DNA of 64,000 nt from Sebastes aleutianus (lineage: Eukaryota > Chordata > Actinopteri > Perciformes > Sebastidae), in the NCBI GenBank assembly GCA_916700875.1, contig CAKAKS010000039.1, positions 19,834,367 to 19,898,366 of the forward strand, in the 5' to 3' direction. Below, one piece after another: positions 35,201 through 47,200 of this stretch. Position numbers and translations under genes: made by a program. The first letter of the stretch is position 1; the number at the start of each line of letters is the position of its first letter. A model generated the notes under the pieces. It did not search any database. It was not told the DNA's origin and saw only the letters and a list, made by a program, of their open reading frames with translations.

Positions 35201-38200
35201 ATACTGTTGTCGTGGTTGGTGTTTCAGTTGTAGAAGTGGGTTCTGTTGTTGTGGTTGGTGGGGCTGTGGTAAAACATACCTCACAACATACTCTGATCTC
35301 ATAGTTGAAACACTTTTTTGGAGGTCTGTTCTGGTCCTCTTTTCTACATATTAAACCCTCTCCCAGAACACAAGTAACAACTTGGCCAGTCTGGCTCACA
35401 AAGTCATTGAAGTCCATGTTGGGATTATCTGTTGCTCTACACTCAATTTCTTTGTCATTTTCACATATTTGTTTACCACTATTTGTGATGTTTTCATATG
35501 TTTCCCAGTCACTTTTGTCCTCTAGTGGGTTATGCACATCATACCACTCTGACCACTCACACTCTGGAAGACACGGTGTTGGGGTTTTAAATGGTGTCGT
35601 TGTGTCTGGAGGTTCAGTTGTAGTAGTGGTTTCAGTTGTTGTGGTAGTAGATATTGTTGTCGTGGTTGGTGTTTCAGTTGTAGTAGTAGGTTCACTTGTT
35701 GTGGTTGTGGTTGGTGTTTCAGTTGTAGTAGTGGGTTCAGTTGTTGTTGTTGTGGTTGGTGTTTCAGTTGTAGTAGTGGTTTCAGTTGTTGTGGTTGGTG
35801 TTTCAGTTGTAGTAGTGGGTTCAGTTGTTGTGGTAGTAGATATTGTTGTCGTGGTTGGTGTTTCAGTTGTAGTAGTAGGTTCACTTGTTGTGGTTGTGGT
35901 TGGTGTTTCAGTTGTAGTAGTGGGTTCAGTTGTTGTTGTTGTTGTGGTGGTTGGTGTTTCAGTTGTAGTAGTGGATTCAGTTGTTGTGGTAGTAGATATT
36001 GTTGTTGTGGTCGGTGGTTCAGTTGTAGTAGTGGATTCAGTTGTTGTGGTAGTAGATATTGTTGTTGTGGTCGGTGGTTCAGTTGTAGTAGTGGGTTCAG
36101 TTGTTGTTGTTGTTGTGGTTGGTGTTTCAGTTGTAGTAGTGGATTCAGTTGTTGTGGTAGTAGATATTGTTGTTGTGGTCGGTGGTTCAGTTGTAGTAGT
36201 GGGTTCAGTTGTTGTTGTGGTTGTGGTTGGTGTTTCAGTTGTAGTAGTGGGTTCACTTGTTGTGGTTGTGGTTGGTGTTTCAGTTGTAGTAGTGGGTTCA
36301 GCTGTTGTGGTAGTAGATATTGTTGTTGTGGTTGGTGTTTCAGTTGTAGTAGTAGGTTCACTTGTTGTGGTTGTGGTTGGTGTTTCAGTTGTAGTAGTGG
36401 GTTCAGTTGTTGTTGTTGTGGTTGGTGTTTCAGTTGTAGTAGTGGGTTCAGTTGTTGTGGTAGTAGATATTGTTGTCGTGGTTGGTGTTTCAGTTGTAGT
36501 AGTGGGTTCAGTTGTTGTGGTAGTAGATATTGTTGTCGTGGTTGGTGTTTCAGTTGTAGAAGTGGGTTCTGTTGTTGTGGTTGGTGGGGCTGTGGTAAAA
36601 CATACCTCACAACATACTCTGATCTCATAGTTGAAACACTTTTTTGGAGGTCTGTTCTGGTCCTCTTTTCTACATATTAAACCCTCTCCCAGAACACAAG
36701 TAACAACTTGGCCAGTCTGGCTCACAAAGTCATTGAAGTCTATGTTGGGATTATCTGTTGCTCTACACTCAATTTCTTTGTCATTTTCACATATTTGTTT
36801 ACCACTATTTGTGATGTTTTCATATGTTTCCCAGTCACTTTGGTCCACTAGTGGGCTATGCACATCATACCACTCTGACCACTCACACTCTGGAAGACAC
36901 GGTGTTGGGGTTTTAAATGGTGTCGTCGTGCCTGGAGGTTTAGTTGTAGTAGTGGTTTCAGTTGTTGTGGTTGGTGTTTCAGTTGTAGTAGTGGGTTCAG
37001 TTGTTGTGGTAGTAGATATTGTTGTCGTGGTTGGTGTTTCAGTTGTAGTAGTGGGTTCGGTTGTTGTTGTTGTGGTTGGTGTTTCAGTTGTAGTAGTAGG
37101 TGATATTGTTGTCGTGGTTGGTGTTTCAGTTGTAGTAGTAGGTTCACTTGTTGTGGTTGTGGTTGGTGTTTCAGTTGTAGTAGTGGGTTCAGTTGTTGTT
37201 GTTGTGGTTGGTGTTTCAGTTGTAGTAGTGGGTTCACTTGTTGTGGTAGTAGATATTGTTGTCGTGGTTGGTGGTTCAGTTGTAGTAGTAAATTCAGTTG
37301 GTGTTACAAGTGTAGTGGTGGAAACAGTTGTCGTTGTTGAGACATGGCAAGGTATATTTCCATGTATCACTGTTGAATTCTTGCATATTGCATAGTAACA
37401 CAGTCCCATATTGTCAGTCACATTGTAAATGACTTCATCTTCGTCGTATCTAGTGTTGTTGTAAAAGCAGCCACACTCTTCCACACACATCCCGGTCTCC
37501 TCATCAAATATGGGCTTATCGTCTGGGCATACAGGGTAACAACCTGTGCAATCACAGCATAAAACATAAGTTATTTTTTGACAGTAAAAGCATTGTTATC
37601 CTTATTGTTGTTTTTGTTTATATTGGACACTGTAGTTGGCCAGGTGGTCTTTGAATCTCTTTTTTTCTTATTTTGCCACATAAGGTAAGCAAAATTGGAT
37701 CAGTTCAACATTTAACATTTTAACTAACACATTAATCAAAGGTATGGTTACCTTCCAGGTTGGGTAAAGGTTTGCTACAGTTTTCTTTTGGATTCAGACA
37801 GGTCTTGTAGCAAGGTTTGTGGCAAGGGTTGTAGTGCCACTTGCATTCATCTGGTCTGTTGTAGTAATCGCAAAAGACAGCTAGGAAGAAAAAATACAGG
37901 GTATGTTATGTTTTACATAAAATGTTGATGTGTCATTCAGTCAAAGAGACCTCAAACTTAAACATCACCTGATATATTCTTGCATTATATTTCTTTTAGG
38001 CCTGAGGATTGAATTTTTTCTTTCTTTTTTTTTCTTTGTAGTGATATTGTAGAGAGACAGGAAAGAGAGTAAGGTGATGACATGGAGCAAACGGTCCGGC
38101 TAGCCAGGAATCAAACAGGGCACTTGCAGCTCATGGCATTAGCGACCATGTGGTATGCGCCCTAACCACTCGGCTATCGGGTCGCCCCTGCATCTAGTTT

Positions 38201-41200
38201 TATGTAAACTCACTCAAGGGCATAAATCATTGTAGTCTTTAAAAATATACTCTTTGTGAAACATCCACTATGTCCAAATAGTTCATTTCACACTTGTAAT
38301 TGTAAACATTCCAAATGTGTCCCAATATATTTCCTGTTGCAGTATAAGGTTGAGTCCGAAATTTCCTACTAACATGCTATTTAGTACGCTAAAACAGTAT
38401 GTGAGATATTTTAGTATGTCCAAAACCTTAGTATGAAACCAATAGTATGTGAATTGCATACTATTTCTGGTGAAATATTACAGTATGCAACGCTGGACAC
38501 TACGACGGCATAAATATCCAACACTGCAATGCGGTAGTGACGACAACATTCATAACGGACGTTGACGGATAGCTCTGTAACATCAATAACACTTAATAAT
38601 ATATATTTTAAAGCAATTCAGACTTTGTTCTCACTAATCGTCGTTTTGGTCACATGAGGTTGGCAAGGGTTACCATGGTTACACGTCTCCAACTCGCAAC
38701 GAGGCTCCCAGGAAGTGACGACGTAAATTACTGCTCAGTGCGTCCGAAAAGATACATACTACTGTTTATTCACACAAAAGTATGTTGAATGATAGTATAC
38801 ATTTTGGATATGTAACATTAGTGCATAGTATGTGATTTCGGTCGGAGCCTATGTGAATGACAGGAGTTGACAGGAAGTAAACATGGACCCGAGCTGTTGC
38901 CTCGCAATGCAATTCCGTTGAAACGGTCAATAGACCGAAAATAAACAGAAATAAACTGGGACACATTTACATTTTCAACTGTGGAATGGTCTATAGTCTC
39001 TGTAATATACATCAGCTTTAATTACATTTGGTGTCCATTTACATATTAAATATATAATATAAATAAACAGGGTGAAATACTAGATGCCCTGTCAAAAAAG
39101 AAACAAATAGCAAACCATACTCATATACTCTAAGACATTTTGGATCTAAAAACACCAGAAAAGGCTGAAAAACTTCAGTTTAATCTGAGGGTAAATTTGT
39201 TGTTTACTTACGACAGATTTCTGGGGTTCTCCATGCAACACAGACAGAAGCCTCATTACAAGCTTGAGCGTAAGCTGCGACTGCCGAGCAGAAACACTCG
39301 CAGTCTCCTCCAGTGTCGCAGGCACAGGAGTCTTTCACACAGTTTTCATAAAATGGACCAGGAGCTACCTGTTCAGTTATCAAAATATATATGATAGATT
39401 TTTAAAAATGTGTTCAATGTTTTCAACAATCACACTTAAATAATGATAAATTAGAAAGAAATGTGACATTACCTTTTTGTGGCACTCGTGAAACGTTTTT
39501 CCAGTTATAATGCTGCACATCATCTTTGCCCAGTGATGTCGGTTGGGTTTTAATACACAAGGGTTAACATTCATATCTACATCTGGGCACTGGCTTGACA
39601 CCTTCCAGCTGTTTGCAAATTCTAATGGATTGCTCACTGCCAGATTACCCTGGGTGGTGAAGTCGTTCTGCCCATCGCCATCAAAATCTCCACAAAGGCC
39701 ACACACCTCTCCCTGTATGGCCAAACAAAAGGAGTCAGTGACTTCTTTCACATTAAGATAATATTCCATATCAATACTCTTTGGTATTAGAAGGAACATG
39801 CATTTTCCAGGCATTAATATACTTGCATTATGTTGACAAAGTACTGAGCTATTTACTACACATGTTATGAATATTGTAATAGTTGTAATAAAGACGTTTT
39901 CAGCAATGTTAATATACTGTACATCACTACAATTATTGTCCGAAGGTTTATAAGAGGTGTAAGAAAATGGTCCACAAAGACAGCTAGACTACAGATGACA
40001 AAAAAGGTACATCATATCAAAACTCTAGCTCTAAACTCTTACTGTAACAGATTTCAGTCATTATTATTTTAAACAATTACTGTCACTCACGCTGTGTTGT
40101 GGTTCCAGGATGACGCGAACAGTTGTTTTGCCATCCCACATCACTGACAGTCCAATGGCAGATTCTATCACCACATACAAGCCAACCTTCCTTATTCTGT
40201 ACTCAATCTCAGCGCCTTGTCCCAGGTCCGACTCTTCATATTTACCCTTGAATAGTTTGATTTCCATTCGCTGTAATGTTAAGGAGATTTTTGTTGCTTT
40301 CATTGTAATGTAAAAACTGCCGTTAGATATATGACATCATGTATTTTTTTTTAATTGTGTTCAATATCAGGTGTCGGTATGAGGTCTTACCCCCAGTTGG
40401 ATCCTGACAGTTTTGGAGCATGTGGTGCCTGTAGATCCACATGGTACATTTTCTGTGATAATTCCAAAGTTGTCCTGCACTGTTTTATTGCCACATTTGT
40501 TCTTAAGAGAGAGAAAGATTCATTAAACATTTTGCACGTTTCCTTTATAATAGACAGTGACCAGTGATCAAATCCAAACTTCGGCTTGGCCTTTACTAGT
40601 CCATAATACTTTAAGATTGTTAAAGAAAAGCTAGAACATGAAATAAAAGTGTAATTGATCCCCAGGAGAGCGAGATCATATAGTTATCTGCATTTTTCAG
40701 TCATATTTCTCATTATGATAAGCAGTCATCTTAAAGTGAATGTAAGTAAACCAAATGTTAAACCTGCAGTAGGCAGAATGTTTTTAGCATCATTGTGCAA
40801 AAAATCCATAATAACCATTCAGCATATTGTAATTCAAGTTGTTCTGAGAGAAAACTAGACTTCTGCACCTCCTCATGGCTCTGTTTTCAGGCTTTAAAAA
40901 ATCTATCTTTGACCAATCACAGGTCATTTCAGAGAGAGCGTTCCTATTGGCTGTTCATTCAACGGAGGCAGCTGTCAATCACTCGTGAACGCCGATCAAA
41001 CTGTCAAACTAGGCAGCGCTGATCAAATATGAATAATATTATGTTACTGTAATGCCTATTTCTCGCCTCAAATGTTTTTATAAACATCTTGTAGTGCACG
41101 GTTTAGCTGAAAAATTAGAAAGTTTGCTCCGGCTGGTGGGCGGTGCTTGGTATTCCTCAACTGATCTCAACATGGCTGCCATGTCACAAACCTTCTCATT

Positions 41201-44200
41201 TTACAGCTAAACAGTACACTACAAGATGTTTCTGAAAACATTTGAGGCCAGAAATATGCAGTACAGCAACAGAATATTGATTCATATTTGATCAGCGCTG
41301 CCTAGTTTGACTGCACTGGAGGACACAGACACATGATTTTTTTTCAGATTGCCTGTCTCATGCACTACTGTCAGGATATAGTGGCCGTTTTATAAAAATA
41401 ACTTTTTTTAATCATATTTGCTGCAATTCTACCCACTGCAGCTTTAAGTCTTTCAACTTTGATGTTCAAGATTAGCAATAAATTAGAATTTTATAAATGT
41501 CATATCTGTGACTTTCAGAGATGAAGCCTTATAGAACATTATAAGTTAAGCAAAACTCTCGGCTTTTTCTGAAATCACTCCCTACGAACAACATAGTGCA
41601 CTACATTTACTGTCTGCCATTTTATTTGAGTGCCCGAATTCTGAATGTGAAAATTACAGTTGAGTGACTCAACAGCTGTCAGTGAGGACAAAAAATGATG
41701 ATAAGTAAGTGTATGACATCTCAATTTACTGCTCACTATTGAGTGTCCATTATTAGTGGTAGTAGTGAAGGAGTGAAGAAGGGAGTGATTTCAAACACAG
41801 CCAGATATTTGGATGATTTTCACATGCTTTGTTTACCTTAACAGCAACATATTCACAATGTCCATTGAACCCATATGTTCGCTTATCAAATGTATTGTAG
41901 TGACCACTCCCATAGATAACGCAAGTTTGTGGACATTTTTTCTCACTGCACTCCCAGGTTCCACTTTTGCAGGTACTAGATCAGAAATGGTTAAATATAA
42001 TACAGGGTTTTGAATATTACAATCAAGTAAAACATGCAAGAAAATATGATATTTATGCTGTATTATACGTCTGATTTTAAAACAACGTCATACCAGGTGT
42101 TGCAATGGTCAGGGATTTGTGATCCAAGGGCATAAATTTGCCCATCGTGCTGACATGGACATTCATTTTCTTTCACACAGGAACCTTTGCCATCCTCAAG
42201 GAGGCCACCTGGACACCGACACCCAGATTCACACTCTGTGGATTCCTGGGAAGATGGAGAGACAACAGTGATAGAAAATGAGAAAACTTTACTAATACTA
42301 TTAGAAATCACTGTTCAATACTCTCTAGATACTACAGTAGAAACTAGTGTAACTATACACTGTGTGGTACAACGTCCACGTAACATACTGTCCACCATTA
42401 AAGGTGCAGTGTGTATGATTTGGCGGCATCTAGTGGTGGAGTTGCAGATTGCAACCACCTGAGTACCCCTCTGCTCACTCCTCCCTTTCCAAGACTGCGA
42501 TAACATGAGCCGCCAAGTACAAAACTATGGTAACGCCGTTCGCCTCGCTCAGAGGCCATCTAAAGTAAAAGTAGCGTTATTATGGTAAGGCAGTCAGACG
42601 TCTGTCTTTCGTTGCTACTTTAGCAGCAACGGAAGGTACCACGGCGGTACCACATTTTAGCACTCTGTGGCTCATGTTACTGCAGTTTCACAAGCATGTC
42701 GGAGAACTACGGTGGCTTTCACGTAATGTTAAGACGTGAAAGTCTCTCTCTAGAGCCTGTGTTTGGTTTGTCCGTTCTGGACTAATGTAGAAACATGACT
42801 CCGTGAATAGGATATGTAGATATGAAGGGCTCATTCTAAGCTAACAAAACGCAATGAATCTTAGTTTCAGATGATTATACACTAATGAAAATATAGTTAT
42901 GAATATTATATTCCAGTTATGCTAATAGAGCCCCCGAAATGTGACACACTGTTCCTTTAAATCCAGGAGATTTAGATGCAATTATTTGAGACTGAGAGCT
43001 CACACAATCATCGCTGTTCAGATTTAAACAAGTTCGAGCGCAGTGCAGTCCCAGATCCCCTGAGCCCGCAGCAGAGCAGTTGAAGAACACTTTTGGAGCC
43101 CGGCACACTGTAACAGAAGAAGAAACTGATTTATCATACATAAGTATAATACAACAAGTAACAATTATCAACCAGATCAGAATCAGTATCAACGAAATGC
43201 TTGTGTTGTGGTTAAAAAACAAATAACGTACTTGATGTGCGAACTCTCCAAGAATGGCAATGAAGCACTCCATTGGTACACACACTAGAGAAAGACACCA
43301 AAGATATAAGATGAAATGCAACACAAAGGTACTTGAAATCTAACAATTTTGTTTAATTAAAGGCAGGGTTGACGATGTTATCCAGTATACACTATTTGTT
43401 ATATTGGTTGAAATGGTCTTTACACCCCGACAGCGATCCTTTACTTATGAGCTCTGAAAAAGGACCAGAAAAGAGCCGTCATCTGTAGCTGCTGTAATCC
43501 TGTAAAACGTCTACTAATCACTGCCTCGCGGTCCGCTTGGAAAGAACCAATCAGATGCCTCCCTGCCTCCCTGCTCGTACTCTGCCCTTGACGTGCACCA
43601 GCCTGAAATAAAGCGCGTCGCCGCCGCAAGTTTACTGAAGAATGGAAGAGAAAACTCAGCCCTGCAGTAGCACTGCCGCGGTTACTTGTCATGAGGTAGC
43701 GTTGTTGAGTTGAGGTCCTCTCTCCGCTCTGTGTCTGTGAAGTAGTTACGATACGGCGGTGCTCGTGCATGTGTGTGGGGGGCGTTGCATTGGAAGGGTT
43801 TAGACATCCTGAGGCGATGCTACTTTCAAATTATGCTAGCTTTCCAACATCGTCAACCCTATCTTTAAATTGGCAACACTTAATAACCTTAATAAACTAT
43901 AATAACCATAATTTATAGATGGTTAATTGATACTTAATTACACTTAGTTAATAGTTATTTTCCTGTTAACAAACAATGAAATGATAATTAATAATGCCTA
44001 CTAATTATTAGTAATGCTATAATTAATGTTGTTTTATCATTAGTTTGTGAATTATGAAATAATTAGTTTATAAATTATACAGTATGTTGTATCATAGCTG
44101 TTAAGAGGTGATAACAATTACATTCTGATTAAATTAGCAAACTATTTTTTAACAATTTATTGTTGCACACATTATAACATTTTATATATTCAATATTTGT

Positions 44201-47200
44201 TAGTGATTACTTAATGATTTGTGAACCTTTAAGAAATCGTTTGTAAAACATTTATAAACTATAAAAATCTTATTAACCATTAACTAAGTATTAACTGTCT
44301 ATCTAAATAACATTTATAAACACTTTACAAAGAATTTATTAACCATTCAACAAGGTATTATAATCATCAGTTGCAACTATATAATAGCCATCCAAATAAT
44401 ATGATAATAGACATTACCAGTAACCATTAACAAAGTGTTACAAACATCTATCATGCAAATGCAAATACAAATAATATCTTAATCATTAACAAATACTTAT
44501 ATATAAAATGTTTTAATGTGTGCAATAGTAAACTGTTGGAATAATAAATGATGTCATTGATAATAATTAGTAAACATTATTAATTATAATTTTGTTGTTT
44601 GTTAACAGTGAAATAACTATTAACTAATTTTAATTAACTATCAATTCACCATTTATAAATGATGGTTGTAATAAAGTGTTACCATTGAATCTTATATACT
44701 GACGGCATTACAATCCTGCTTAGTCTCGGATAACTGAAGTCCAATGTCAAACAGCTGACTCACCAGTGCTCGTCTCTGACGTTGATGGACTTTCCTGACT
44801 TGATGTACACTTCGTTGTGGTAGCATGGACATTTTTCCACGGGGACGCAGATGCCGTGTTCATTTAGGTAGGAGCCCTCAGAGCAGGAGCAGCCATCCAC
44901 AGGCAAGAAGTCAGAAGTGCAACTTTGCTGCCTTGTGCTCAGTGATCTGCACGTCAGCTGGCATCTCTGATGCTTGTAAGAGAAGATCTGAGACGCTGGG
45001 CAGTTGCTTGTGTATTTATCTGTTTTGTGCACAATGTGAGAATGGTTAATTCATAATTTTATGACTGACTAATGAAAGGGAAGATGTTAATCAAACTCCA
45101 GAAATCATCACTCAACTTTATCACAACATAATGAATGAAATCCTCACCGCACACATTCGCTCTCCAGTCTGTCGAGAAGACTCCCTTGGAAGCACAAGCC
45201 CGAGCGTAGGAGGAGAAGACGGCACACAGGCAGTCCTCACTCTTCTCACAGTTACAGCTAGCGTACGTACACCGCTGCAGAAGACAACAAACACTTTTAG
45301 AGAATTATAGTCCCATCAAAATGTAATTCAATGGAAGACAAAGAGTTTTGCAGTACCTTGTAGTATATCTCAGGATCCACCACTGAACGGCACTGCGCAA
45401 AGGGGCCTTCTGGACTCAGTAGCAAGGCGCACCAGTGTTTAGCGTACCACTCTGGAGGAACAATAACCTTTTATTTTCTACAATTCTGTTGAACTGTCTC
45501 ATTGCCTTAAACACAACATACTGGAAATAAGTGTTCAAAGCTGAGAATTCATCTAAGAAATACACAGACGAAAAAACATGTGATAAACAGTTGAATAATA
45601 ATCAACCAGTGCTTTTTACCGTTTTCAACACTGAGGGAACAGGGGTCCTCAAGTCTTTCCTCTCTGTCTCGGCACATGAGGTTAGCCTTCCAGGAGTTAA
45701 CAAACGTTGCTGCTGTTCCCTCCACGATGCCCTGAGGAGTCTTCATGTCATCAGACAGGACCATGTTGTAGTTCCCGCATAAACCTGAAGAAAACACATA
45801 TTTTAGAATTAACTCTCCGAGACCAGCGGGATCGCCGGCCAACATTACTGTCTTTAAGAGGTTGCAGTGGGCCCAGTCTTAAAGCTAGAGTCAGGATACT
45901 GGCATCATATGAAACTAGAAAAACCTAATGAATCTATTGGTACCATGTCATGTTAGCTTGTCAGGAAGGGGGCAAAATAAGAGTACTACCAAATATCATC
46001 ATGCACATTTGTGTCATGGGCGTTTCATTTATTGTTATTGTAAATGTACTGTATTATGACATACGTTTTGATGATGCCAATGCTTCATGTTGAGACAAAT
46101 GTAAAACTCACCACGTGTCTTTGCTCTGTAGCTTTGGTCCAGGCTGACGTAGACTTGCATTACAGGCACATGCTGGATCTGAATTTGCAACCCAAAACTG
46201 GTCTGGAGCATGATGTGGAAGGATGAAGCGTGGAATATGTCGACATCACCTTTGGATAGAGACATATACAAAAAGATAATTTTTTGATGTCATTGCATGA
46301 ATGAGAGATGACAGTAACATGTTTCATTCATGGTTTCTTATTGTCTGACCCACCTGTGTGGTACGGCAAGCTGACGGTCTGCATGTTCTGCTTTACTGTG
46401 CCATCAGAGGTGAACATCAATACCTGAATAAAAACAGAATCGATCATTTGAGTGTTACAGATATCAGTGCGAATTTATAAATAACTACAATCCTCTTTAT
46501 TGACAGACTTCAACTCACATTGTTTCTGTCATTGTTCAGCAGGATTTTAAGGCTCTTAAGACAAGTGTCAGACTCTTGATTTGCGCATGGCATCAACTGA
46601 ACCAGGATGGTAAACTTTGGACTTGCATGACCCTGAAATAAAAAGAGTGAGAGCAATTATTACACCTGCTCATTATACAGTATATTTTCTGCTATTTAAA
46701 TATACAAAGCTATGGCTCATTCACCTTGCTTTCCACTTTGGCGAGGGTGTAGTAACAGTCTCCATGGAAGGTGTAAGTTTTCCCATCAAAGGTAGTTACA
46801 TGTGAACCCTCTTCAACTGCACATGTAGCCGGTGTTTGAAGGCTCTTACAAGCCCATCTACCCTCGACACATGTACTGAAACAACCCAAATCATTTAAGT
46901 TAACAATAAAAATACACAATAAAGGAGACCAGATGAAATATTATGTTGATGAAATACCATTGACATACCATTCCACTCTGTCCTGTCGGTAAACCTCACC
47001 GGAGTTATAGATTTTGTTGTGCTTGCACTGACATTCAGATTGAGCGATACACCCTCTCATGGAAATATCATCAAACACGGTTCCTGAAGAAGGCACATGA
47101 ACATTCACATTCACAGACTAGGAAGATGAAATCTGGAAGGATGTTTAAGGGTAATAAAAAGTGAAGAGCACTAACCAGGAGGACAGAAGCAGCCATCGAT

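Larger units (their letters stand above)
32981..37543 (-). other. muc2: muc2 exon 26: giant PTS exon (4,563 bp, about 1,520 codons)
   Basis: The exon opens with a VWC-like Cys segment (GCYPVCPDDKPIFDEETG, then NVTDNMGLCYYAICKNST), then turns into Thr-rich repeats and ends CFCIVNGKHYEPG at a GTAAGA donor. Repeat units are mainly 15 codons (EPTTTTETPTTTTTS) and 20 codons with an added ISTTTTT block. Dense Thr/Pro is the hallmark of the mucin O-glycosylated domain. The frame stays open for the whole exon on the coding strand. Very regular repeats mean copy number in an assembly may be unreliable. Confidence 0.95.
37752..43284 (-). other. muc2: muc2 exons 17-25: TIL-like segment, VWD3, C8-3, Cys-rich linker
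   Basis: Exons are 43,232-43,284, 43,004-43,107, 42,094-42,245, 41,837-41,975, 40,391-40,501, 40,091-40,270, 39,473-39,712, 39,212-39,368 and 37,752-37,880. VWD3 covers exons 20-23 with IITENVPCGSTGTTCSK and EVCGLCGDFDGDGQND. C8-3 is exon 24 ([18 protein letters not shown]). Exon 25 has FCDYYNRPDECKWHYNPC. Three introns here hold MITEs and one a SINE. Confidence 0.93.

Noticed and set aside
33005..35302. 765-codon Gln/Leu-rich minus-strand frame
   Set aside because: Shifted frame of the same repeats; the Thr-rich frame joins both neighbouring exons in phase and carries the CysD modules.
32913..35304. Long plus-strand frames (473 and 769 codons) opposite the muc2 PTS exon
   Set aside because: Purely the complement of the Thr codon repeats; composition is monotonous, with no start context, splice logic or family similarity.
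33000..37300. CRISPR-like regular repeat array
   Set aside because: Repeats are codon-phased Thr-rich units without unique spacers, inside a spliced vertebrate exon.
35305..37395. Two plus-strand frames starting with the same 60-odd residues
   Set aside because: They read antisense through the duplicated CysD modules; the similarity reflects the duplication, not a gene family.
38110..38188. Functional tRNA gene on the minus strand
   Set aside because: Only the promoter-box half resembles a tRNA; it lacks a paired acceptor stem and has an A-rich tail, so it is a SINE.
43441..43770. 109-codon minus-strand frame
   Set aside because: Interior of a MITE; no splice context joining it to muc2.
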